Source of the DNA: Candidatus Nomurabacteria bacterium
Lineage (GTDB): Bacteria > Patescibacteriota > Minisyncoccia > Phycocordibacterales > UBA9973
Reading direction: 5' to 3'
Length of the DNA stretch: 7,202 nucleotides
Assembly: GCA_023267515.1 (NCBI GenBank)
Contig: JAHFNF010000035.1
Location: 1-7,202 of the forward strand
In this document: positions 1 to 4,149 of the stretch, piece after piece
How the letters are laid out: every line of letters starts with the position of its first letter
Numbering within the stretch: the first letter of the stretch is position 1
Notes under the pieces: model-generated
What the model saw: only the letters and a program-made list of their open reading frames with translations
What the model was told of the DNA's origin: nothing
Database searches by the model: none
Position numbers and translations under genes: made by a program

Positions 1-39
1 GAGCTTAATGTTTTCTTTCACCTTTATATAATAGCAAAA
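1..39. other. left-edge AT-rich stretch with no supported gene
   Basis: This short AT-rich stretch lies between the structured repeat element and the window edge. On the minus strand it holds TATTAT, six bases, then GTG followed by six sense codons to the edge. That could be the beginning of a gene, but seven codons cannot be evaluated, so no CDS is called. Confidence 0.4.
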
Positions 40-63
40 TTTTTGTGCGCAGGGGGAGATTTG
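40..63 (-). repeat. distal copy of a 24-bp direct repeat of the tRNA-Leu 3' end
   Basis: These 24 bases are identical to positions 145-168, which cover the last 18 nt of tRNA-Leu(GAG) (3' half of the T-arm, acceptor strand and discriminator base) plus six bases beyond it. The copy is orphaned: no D-arm or anticodon arm accompanies it, so it is a duplicated tRNA tail and not a second tRNA gene. Exact duplication of a tRNA 3' end is the usual scar of site-specific integration. The enclosed 81 bp (64-144) are far too short for an integrase gene, so a relic, a non-autonomous element or a local duplication are the alternatives. Confidence 0.9.
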
Positions 64-140
64 GCTACTACATAGCCAGGTACTTTTCGGCCTGTTAAAA
101 ACAGGCAACGAAAAGTCTTTCAAATCTCCATGCACAAAAA
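40..140. repeat. nested inverted repeats able to form a three-way junction downstream of tRNA-Leu
   Basis: The stretch folds on itself almost completely. The outer stem pairs 40-48 with 132-140 (9 bp). After an asymmetric internal loop (49-54 against 130-131), a second stem pairs 55-63 with 121-129 (9 bp). Inside are two hairpins: 63-67 with 73-77 (5 bp, 5-nt loop), and a longer one in which 82-89 pairs with 109-116 (8 bp) and, past a two-base bulge, 90-96 pairs with 100-106 (7 bp, 3-nt loop). All stems were read directly and are perfectly complementary within the stated limits. Whether the structure acts as DNA (cruciform, recombination substrate) or as RNA (trailer or terminator of the rplS/tRNA-Leu transcript) cannot be told. 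There is no coding potential. Confidence 0.8.
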
Positions 141-168
141 GCAGTTTTTGTGCGCAGGGGGAGATTTG
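121..168. repeat. hairpin pairing the tRNA-Leu 3' end with an inverted partial copy
   Basis: Positions 121-129 and 132-140 are the reverse complements of 160-168 and 145-153. They are separated by a 4-base loop (141-144) and an asymmetric internal loop (130-131 against 154-159). In a minus-strand transcript the 3' half of the tRNA-Leu T-arm and part of its acceptor strand could pair with the downstream sequence. This hairpin excludes both the tRNA cloverleaf and the pairing of 121-140 with the distal copy at 40-63. Confidence 0.8.
145..168 (-). repeat. tRNA-proximal copy of the 24-bp direct repeat
   Basis: This copy is identical to 40-63. It overlaps the last 18 nt of the tRNA-Leu gene and extends six bases past the discriminator base, ending in a run of five A on the tRNA strand. 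Being part of an intact tRNA, it is the likely parent copy. Confidence 0.9.
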
Positions 169-234
169 AACTCCCATAGGATTGCTCCCGCTACCACCTC
201 AAGGTAGTGCGTCTACCAGTTTCGCCACCTGCGC
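151..234 (-). tRNA. tRNA-Leu (anticodon GAG)
   Basis: The minus strand folds into a complete class II tRNA. The acceptor pairs 228-234 with 152-158 (7 bp), and the discriminator is A at 151. The anticodon loop reads TTGAGGT between a perfect CTACC/GGTAG stem, giving anticodon GAG for leucine CUC/CUU codons. A long variable arm follows, as expected for leucine, then a GGGAG/CTCCC T-stem with a TTCAAAT loop. CCA is not encoded: the bases after the discriminator read CAA, so CCA must be added after transcription. It sits 22 bp behind the rplS stop on the same strand and may share its transcript. The adjacent duplication of its 3' end is described separately. Confidence 0.96.
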
Positions 235-256
235 GCATTTTAGAGTATAGCAGATT

Positions 257-649
257 TTATTCTGCTGTTTTAGTTTCTACCTCCGGCTCATAACCGAGCT
301 CGGAAGAAGTGATGGAACGCATTTTTCGGCGCACATCTTTGATAGCTTTTGTACGAATATAATACAGTTTGCTTCGGCGGGCCTTGGCAATCTTTACCAT
401 TTCAATCTTATCAATCATTGGGGAAAAAATAGGGAAAATTCTCTCTACCCCCACGCCGGAGGCTACTTTGCGTACTGTAAAAGTCGCTCCCGCTTCACCA
501 CCGTGCTTCCTCGCCAAGACGATACCTTCAAAAGCCTGCAAGCGAAACTTGCCTTTCTCTTCTGGTATTTTAGACCAAACACGCACAGTATCCCCAGCTT
601 TAAAATCAAGCTTTTTACGAGCTCCGATGTCCACTGGACTGAATTTCAT
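257..649 (-). CDS. rplS: 50S ribosomal protein L19
   Basis: L19 sits at the interface of the ribosomal subunits. The 130-residue product carries the family signature in order: an AGDTVRVW strand near 18-25, RLQAFEGIVLA at 36-46, FTVRKVASGVGVERIFP at 57-73, SPMIDKIE at 76-83, and the basic RRSKLYYIRTK segment at 91-101. The C-terminal tail (about 111-130) is acidic and probably flexible. The reading frame is open further upstream to 700, but the ATG at 647-649 is chosen because a GGAG motif lies eight bases before it and because the protein then has the usual L19 length; the longer version would add 17 residues unlike L19. It lies 51 bp behind prsW. Any own promoter in that gap is weak by eye. 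tRNA-Leu follows at once. The location beside a PrsW protease, without rpsP, rimM or trmD, differs from the classical rpsP-rimM-trmD-rplS operon. Confidence 0.97.
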   Translation of the reverse strand: MKFSPVDIGARKKLDFKAGDTVRVWSKIPEEKGKFRLQAFEGIVLARKHGGEAGATFTVRKVASGVGVERIFPIFSPMIDKIEMVKIAKARRSKLYYIRTKAIKDVRRKMRSITSSELGYEPEVETKTAE

Positions 650-700
650 TTTGTTTACTCCGCTCCCTACCATATATTGAAGGAGATTAGCACAAAACAT

Positions 701-1420
701 TTAATTTGGCAATGTATCTTCTCGTCGCAAGCCACTCACGTCTATTCGTCTTAACTTCTCAAATAGCATCATTGATGCAATGCAAGCTATCCATAAAAAA
801 CCAAAAACTCCAAAAGAATTCTGCCCTTCGTTTCTAGTTATAAAAAAATTGAAAATAGTGTGAATGATAGTCGCTACGGCTAGCCCGCCGAATAAATAAA
901 ATTTTTGTTTAAGCCAGCCCTTGTAGAAAGAAAGGCCGAGAGCAATACCAACAAGGCCGGAAGAAATTGAGTGTAGAAGATTAGCGCCTAAAAATCGCAA
1001 ACTAAGTGTGAGTAAGCTAATAACAGGCCCGGAGGCGGAAAGTGGATTAATTAAAAAAAGCGTGTTTTCAAACGCAGCAAAGCCGAGCGCGGCGGTGATA
1101 AAATAAATCGGGTAATCTACTGGATGCGAGATATGCTTGCTTGTGCGCAACACTGCTAGGTATACCACTCCATATTTAATGACCTCCTCTAAAAATGCCC
1201 AAATGGCTATCATATAGGGAACGTCTTGATAGCGATCCCTAGCGATTTGTTCAAAAGGCACAATCAAGATAACGGAGGCCATACCTAAAATAAATACTTG
1301 AAGAAGGAGACTTTTTGGTTTTTTGTGTTCAGAATCTTCTTGAAGCCAAAAAAATAGCCAGATGACAGCTGGAACCAGCCCACTTATAGTTGCAATAGCG
1401 ACGATAGTGTTTTGACTCAT
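701..1420 (-). CDS. prsW: PrsW-family intramembrane metalloprotease (M82)
   Basis: PrsW enzymes are polytopic membrane proteases related to the CAAX-protease/Abi superfamily. In Bacillus subtilis PrsW makes the first cut in the anti-sigma factor RsiW. This 239-residue protein shows the family's residues in order: the EExxK motif as LEEVIK (E78, E79, K82), a second motif FENTLF with E118 and N119, a conserved histidine in LLHSISSGLVG (H150), and HTIFNFF (H187, N191). About seven or eight hydrophobic segments alternate with short basic loops, beginning at 5-26. The start ATG has no Shine-Dalgarno. It is 24 bp behind the pseudouridine synthase stop, suggesting one transcript. No anti-sigma substrate is encoded in the window, so the target is unknown; CPR PrsW homologues may cleave something quite different from RsiW. 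The symbol denotes family membership. Confidence 0.88.
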   Translation of the reverse strand: MSQNTIVAIATISGLVPAVIWLFFWLQEDSEHKKPKSLLLQVFILGMASVILIVPFEQIARDRYQDVPYMIAIWAFLEEVIKYGVVYLAVLRTSKHISHPVDYPIYFITAALGFAAFENTLFLINPLSASGPVISLLTLSLRFLGANLLHSISSGLVGIALGLSFYKGWLKQKFYLFGGLAVATIIHTIFNFFITRNEGQNSFGVFGFLWIACIASMMLFEKLRRIDVSGLRREDTLPN

Positions 1421-1444
1421 TGTATATATGTTAGCACTTTTTTG

Positions 1445-2143
1445 CTAAAACTTTAAATCTTTTGGGGTAGGTGATTCTATCCGGACTATCTTCTTAGAAA
1501 TATTTTTAAATTCAATACTACTAGCATGAAGAGCTAACCTCTTTACACTTTTTGGACAAAGTTTACTGGGAGCATATAATTTGTCGCAAACTACCGGGTG
1601 GTTCAAGAATTTCATATGCACTCGGATTTGATGCGTTCGGCCAGTTTTTGGCCGCACTTCCAACCACGTATATTTCTCACCCTCTATTTCTAACCTTTTT
1701 AAGACTTTGTACTCCGTTACCGCTTCGCGCAGTTTCCCACGTTTGCCCCGCATCGCGGTGCGCAAGCGCGGATCATTTTTAGAACGCCCAATTTCCGCAT
1801 TTACAGTACCAAAGTCGTTTTTCACATACCCATAAACAAGAGCATTATAAACTTTTTTCACTTCCCTCTCGGCAAACTGACGTTTCAAGAGTTCATATGC
1901 TTTCTGCGTCTTCGCAAGCAAAAGCACTCCTGACGTATCTTTATCAAGCCGATGCACGATGCCTGGTCTTTTTATTTCTTTCCCATCTATCATCATCGGT
2001 TCGCCCACATCTTTGGACTTTGGATATTTTTTTACAAACCAATCCGCGACAGTTTTTTCTTTTCTCTTGCCGTCAGAATGCACCGAAATCCCCGCCGGCT
2101 TGTCGATAGCTAAAATAGCTTTATCCTCATGTAGTATTTTCAT
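1445..2143 (-). CDS. RluA/RluD-family pseudouridine synthase
   Basis: This family isomerises specific uridines in rRNA or tRNA to pseudouridine. The 232-residue protein has the N-terminal IDKPAGISVH strand (13-22), the catalytic motif HRLDKDTSG (64-72) with D67 as the nucleophilic aspartate, the GRTHQIRVH motif (168-176), the NHPVVCDKLY segment (181-190) and RLALHA (202-207). It starts directly with the catalytic domain: the S4 RNA-binding domain found in RluC and RluD is missing, so it resembles the compact RluA-type forms. The substrate (23S rRNA or a tRNA) cannot be decided from sequence, and no specific symbol is given. The ATG at 2141-2143 has no clear Shine-Dalgarno. The gene is divergent from the 76-codon gene across a 62-bp very AT-rich spacer and leads a probable run with prsW, rplS and tRNA-Leu. 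Confidence 0.93.
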   Translation of the reverse strand: MKILHEDKAILAIDKPAGISVHSDGKRKEKTVADWFVKKYPKSKDVGEPMMIDGKEIKRPGIVHRLDKDTSGVLLLAKTQKAYELLKRQFAEREVKKVYNALVYGYVKNDFGTVNAEIGRSKNDPRLRTAMRGKRGKLREAVTEYKVLKRLEIEGEKYTWLEVRPKTGRTHQIRVHMKFLNHPVVCDKLYAPSKLCPKSVKRLALHASSIEFKNISKKIVRIESPTPKDLKF

Positions 2144-2144
2144 A

Positions 2145-2173
2145 TTGACTTTATCTTTGTTATAATATACAAT
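2145..2173 (+). promoter_or_regulatory. sigma70-type promoter of the 76-codon orphan gene
   Basis: A -35 box TTGACT (2145-2150), a 17-bp spacer and a -10 box TACAAT (2168-2173) predict a start near 2180 and a leader of about 26 nt. Each box matches consensus at five of six positions. A second -10-like TATAAT at 2161-2166 lies only 10 bp from the -35 box, too close to work with it. A TTATTA-GA-TAATAA dyad (2180-2193) sits at the predicted start site. Confidence 0.65.
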
Positions 2174-2179
2174 ATAACA

Positions 2180-2193
2180 TTATTAGATAATAA
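2180..2193. promoter_or_regulatory. operator-like dyad at the predicted transcription start
   Basis: TTATTA, GA, TAATAA forms a six-base inverted repeat with a two-base centre, located where RNA polymerase would begin the 76-codon transcript. It could be an operator, or a chance dyad in very AT-rich DNA. Confidence 0.25.
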
Positions 2194-2205
2194 ACAAATA
2201 TATTT

Positions 2206-2436
2206 ATGGAACATAGAACAAATAATGAGTTCGGGCAATTACAAGGGATGGAAGCGGTTTTGTATCAAAAGTTTATAGAAAAATACCCAAAAATTACTGA
2301 ACAAGATTTTATTGAGTTACGCAAAGAAGCTCTTAAAGTATCAAATCCCGCAGTAAAAAAATTTTTTAACGTCGCGGGTTTAGCTGTTGAGAATTCTTCT
2401 GACGCTCAAGAGACTAAAAAAGAAATGTTGAACTAA
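2206..2436 (+). CDS. small soluble protein of unknown function (76 aa)
   Basis: I do not recognise this 76-residue protein. It has no signal peptide, no transmembrane segment and no cysteine. It is charged and probably mostly helical: a Gln/Glu-rich N-terminus, an aromatic-rich segment YQKFIEKYP (20-28), a probable helix EQDFIELRKEALKVS (32-46), a KKFFNVAGLAVE segment (51-62), and a polar Glu/Lys tail. The case that it is real rests on context: a good promoter 33 bp upstream, a perfect terminator palindrome starting nine bases after its stop, and no overlapping better candidate. It is an isolated single-gene transcript between a divergent pseudouridine synthase and two tRNA genes. The ATG has no Shine-Dalgarno, like most genes here. 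A small regulator or adaptor is possible, but nothing in the sequence proves a role. Confidence 0.72.
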   Translation: MEHRTNNEFGQLQGMEAVLYQKFIEKYPKITEQDFIELRKEALKVSNPAVKKFFNVAGLAVENSSDAQETKKEMLN

Positions 2437-2444
2437 AAACTCTT

Positions 2445-2480
2445 AAAAAGAAAATCCTGCAATTGCAGGATTTTCTTTTT
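2445..2480. terminator. perfect 36-bp palindromic terminator, probably bidirectional
   Basis: Positions 2445-2462 are the exact reverse complement of 2463-2480: a GC-containing core ATCCTGCA/TGCAGGAT flanked by A-rich and T-rich arms. The plus strand ends in TTTTCTTTTT, fitting rho-independent termination of the 76-codon gene. The minus strand also ends in a T-rich tract, so the same hairpin could stop the pil transcript arriving from the right. Confidence 0.88.
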
Positions 2481-2524
2481 CTGGTAGTTGAAAAAAGGGG
2501 AAAAATGATGTAATCTAACTCGTA

Positions 2525-2553
2525 TTGCACGGTTCGCTGTTTTGGTAGATAAC
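2525..2553 (+). promoter_or_regulatory. probable promoter of the tRNA-Val/tRNA-Arg pair
   Basis: TTGCAC (2525-2530), a 17-bp spacer and GATAAC (2548-2553) lie so that transcription would begin around 2560, a few bases before the mature 5' end of tRNA-Val. The preceding hairpin at 2445-2480 isolates the tRNAs from the 76-codon gene, so they need a promoter of their own. Confidence 0.5.
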
Positions 2554-2566
2554 AATGAAATACAAT

Positions 2567-2639
2567 GCGCGGTTAGCTCAGTTGGTAGAGCAACCCGTTT
2601 ACACCGGGAAGGTCGCAGGTTCAAGTCCTGCACCGCGCA
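2567..2639 (+). tRNA. tRNA-Val (anticodon UAC)
   Basis: A full cloverleaf is readable. The acceptor GCGCGGT (2567-2573) pairs with ACCGCGC (2632-2638), and the discriminator is A (2639). The D-arm is GCTC-AGTTGGTA-GAGC. The anticodon arm ACCCG-TTTACAC-CGGGA has one terminal A-A mismatch, and its loop gives UAC. The T-arm is GCAGG-TTCAAGT-CCTGC. CCA is not encoded: the bases after the discriminator read CCC. Only four bases separate it from tRNA-Arg, so the two are surely co-transcribed. Confidence 0.97.
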
Positions 2640-2643
2640 CCCT

Positions 2644-2718
2644 GCCCCTGTAGTTCAATGGATAGAACTGCGGACTTCTAAGCCGTCGATGTAGGTTCGA
2701 TTCCTACCAGGGGCACCA
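2644..2718 (+). tRNA. tRNA-Arg (anticodon UCU), CCA encoded
   Basis: The acceptor GCCCCTG (2644-2650) pairs with CAGGGGC (2708-2714), followed by discriminator A and an encoded CCA (2716-2718). The D-arm is GTTC-AATGGATA-GAAC. The anticodon loop CTTCTAA gives UCU for arginine AGA/AGG; its stem ends in an A-G mismatch at 31-39. The T-arm is GTAGG-TTCGATT-CCTAC. Unlike its two neighbours in this window it carries a genomic CCA. The last A touches the stop codon of the convergent 104-residue membrane protein, with no spacer. Confidence 0.96.
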
Positions 2719-3033
2719 TTAGATTGAAGGGTCTGAAAAAGCGGATGGGGAATTTATTATTTCTTGTGATGTTTTCTCTCTTTCGTAAAACATATCTAGA
2801 ACTTTTTTGATGCGGGTATAACTGATGGTATCCACGACAACCTTATCTCCTTCAAGAGTAAGAGAGTTTAAAGCCTTGCGTTCTTTCATAAATAGGTAGG
2901 CGCCAAATGAAAAAGATAAGAGTACCAGGATAAGCGCTAGTAAAAGACTAGTGTGCCAATGATGCTCAGGATCTATCATTGACCATTTGCTATGTGAAAA
3001 TTTGATTTTCTTTTTTAGTAGTTTTAATTTCAT
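2719..3033 (-). CDS. single-pass membrane protein at the end of the pil operon (104 aa)
   Basis: I assign no named family. The protein has a strongly basic N-terminus (KLKLLKKKIKF), an SMIDPEHHWH segment (18-27), one hydrophobic helix at about 29-49, and a C-terminal part of about 55 residues with a short strand-like stretch (KVVVDTISY, 64-72) followed by a charged helix. The positive-inside rule puts the N-terminus in the cytoplasm and the C-terminal part outside the membrane. It begins three bases after the pilO stop, so it is almost certainly translated from the same mRNA, and it is probably an accessory part of the PilNO platform in place of PilP; no PilP-like lipoprotein signal or domain is visible. 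The start lacks a Shine-Dalgarno. Its stop codon abuts the CCA end of tRNA-Arg on the opposite strand. Confidence 0.82.
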   Translation of the reverse strand: MKLKLLKKKIKFSHSKWSMIDPEHHWHTSLLLALILVLLSFSFGAYLFMKERKALNSLTLEGDKVVVDTISYTRIKKVLDMFYEREKTSQEIINSPSAFSDPSI

Positions 3034-3036
3034 AAA

Positions 3037-3582
3037 TTATTTATTATTAAAACTTTGTAATCTAAGCTGGAAGTGACCAGTCCAGATAGGTATAGCTGTT
3101 AGTTGAGACTCTTTATCTGAAAGTATTTTCTTTTCAATTTTAACAGAATCAAAATCAAGCTCGTATGGTGAATTTTCAAGAAGCGCTAAAAGCTTGCGGG
3201 TAGCGATAAAATTCCCTTCAGATTTCATGGCGAGTTCTAGCCCGCCACCTTCTTTTGTCAGATCAAGAGAAGAAACTTCGGCCGGCGCACCCACTGTTTT
3301 TGACAAGGCTTGCAAGGTATCTAAAAATGGCACCACATCTGAACTCTTAGCAAAGTGCGTTTCCAGCTCCTCCCGCTGTGGCGCAATCGCTTTTATTTCG
3401 GAATTCAAAGCAGTAATTTTATTCCGGCGTAAAAACTCAGCTTGGATATTGGTTTGCAATATAGCGGTATTATCGCTCTTTGATTTTATTTGATTCAAAA
3501 TATAAAGAAAAGCGCCTATCGTAAGAACGACAAAAAGGGATGAGAGTAAAATTTTAAAAATAATTTTTTTCTTTTTTTTCAT
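3037..3582 (-). CDS. pilO: PilO-like type IV pilus platform protein
   Basis: PilO partners PilN in the inner-membrane alignment complex that couples the pilus motor to the assembly machine. The 181-residue protein has the PilO plan: a short lysine-rich cytoplasmic N-terminus (KKKKK at 2-6), one transmembrane helix (about 7-30), a charged helical region likely to form a coiled coil (about 31-76), and an alpha/beta domain (about 84-178) ending in the strand WTGHFQLRLQSF. Primary sequence in this family is poorly conserved, so the call rests on architecture plus position: one base after the pilN stop, in the order pilM-pilN-pilO. The C-terminal strand pattern fits the ferredoxin-like fold of PilO. 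It lacks a visible Shine-Dalgarno and is probably translated by coupling to pilN. Confidence 0.82.
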   Translation of the reverse strand: MKKKKKIIFKILLSSLFVVLTIGAFLYILNQIKSKSDNTAILQTNIQAEFLRRNKITALNSEIKAIAPQREELETHFAKSSDVVPFLDTLQALSKTVGAPAEVSSLDLTKEGGGLELAMKSEGNFIATRKLLALLENSPYELDFDSVKIEKKILSDKESQLTAIPIWTGHFQLRLQSFNNK

Positions 3583-3583
3583 A

Positions 3584-4126
3584 TTATGAGACAGTTAATT
3601 TCAAACTAAAATCAATGTCTGTACCTTTAACAAAGTTGGAAATAGGAAGATCAACTTTTGAAAAAAGAGGGTCCCCTTCAAAAGATTGTCTAAACAGAAG
3701 CAGCCGCTCACGATTCGGCGCTAGACCATGGATCCCAATGGTCTTTACGCCAGCCTCGTCCTTTTCGTAGTCAATGGCTGTCAATTTTATATCGGTCATT
3801 TTCCTAGCTATCACTGTGTCAAAAGCATTTTCCAAGACTAGGAATTTCTTTTTCTCCGCATCTTCAATTAAAGAGGTTTTAGAATTCACATCTTTGATTC
3901 CTTCTATTGTTTCTTTATCAGGTTCAGGCACTGGTAAACTTTTTAGGTTCTCCCATTTAGCAGTAGCTAGATGTTCTTTTAACGAAGATAAAAAAAACGA
4001 AGGCAGTAGGGCTACACTGGCCACCAGAAAGCACAGCCCCGTAGTAACCAAATATAAAATCAAAACACGAAAGTGATATTCGGCAGCGATTTGTTTTTTT
4101 TCTTCAACTGGTAGTAGGTTTATCAT
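3584..4126 (-). CDS. pilN: PilN-like type IV pilus assembly protein
   Basis: PilN is the single-pass membrane protein whose short cytoplasmic N-terminus docks into PilM. The product (180 residues) begins MINLLP, the conserved PilN motif that binds PilM. One transmembrane helix follows at about 20-47, then a charged helical region (about 50-105), and a C-terminal alpha/beta domain (about 108-178) ending in the strand FSLKLTV. The start is secure because the INLLP motif begins at residue 2. It lies seven bases after the pilM stop. A Shine-Dalgarno (AGGAG, 4145-4149) is too far from this ATG to serve it directly but is well placed for a four-codon ORF whose stop overlaps the pilN start (see that entry), so translation is probably coupled. 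Confidence 0.88.
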   Translation of the reverse strand: MINLLPVEEKKQIAAEYHFRVLILYLVTTGLCFLVASVALLPSFFLSSLKEHLATAKWENLKSLPVPEPDKETIEGIKDVNSKTSLIEDAEKKKFLVLENAFDTVIARKMTDIKLTAIDYEKDEAGVKTIGIHGLAPNRERLLLFRQSFEGDPLFSKVDLPISNFVKGTDIDFSLKLTVS

Positions 4127-4149
4127 AATAATTTCATTTTACATCTCCT
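4123..4149 (-). promoter_or_regulatory. Shine-Dalgarno and four-codon ORF coupled to pilN
   Basis: Read on the minus strand, AGGAG (4149-4145) is followed after seven bases by ATG AAA TTA TTA TGA (4137-4123), a complete ORF for MKLL. Its TGA overlaps the pilN start as ATGA. The mini-ORF itself begins inside the last codons of pilM. This is the best Shine-Dalgarno in the pil operon, yet it is 18 bases from the pilN ATG; ribosomes ending on the mini-ORF would be in place to restart on pilN. It could also be chance, with pilN translation simply coupled to pilM. Confidence 0.4.

Noticed and set aside
1..21. Minus-strand gene start (GTG AAA GAA AAC ATT AAG CTC) at the left edge
   Set aside because: TATTAT six bases before GTG fits the leaderless pattern, but seven codons cannot support a CDS.
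40..63. A second tRNA gene
   Set aside because: Only the 3' tail is present; there is no D-arm or anticodon arm in the adjoining sequence.
40..140. Integron attC site
   Set aside because: It is palindromic and of fitting size, but the conserved RYYYAAC and GTTRRRY end boxes are missing and no integrase or cassette is near.
40..168. CRISPR array
   Set aside because: Only two direct repeats exist, both are tRNA tail, and the interval is one 81-bp stretch filled with hairpins.
650..700. Longer N-terminus for L19 beginning at 700
   Set aside because: The extra 17 residues do not resemble L19, and a Shine-Dalgarno supports the ATG at 647-649.
2161..2166. TATAAT as the -10 for the TTGACT at 2145
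   Set aside because: The spacing is only 10 bp; TACAAT at 2168-2173 gives 17 bp.
2433..2633. Minus-strand frame across the terminator and tRNA-Val
   Set aside because: It is antisense to a clear tRNA and a terminator palindrome; it is a chance opening.
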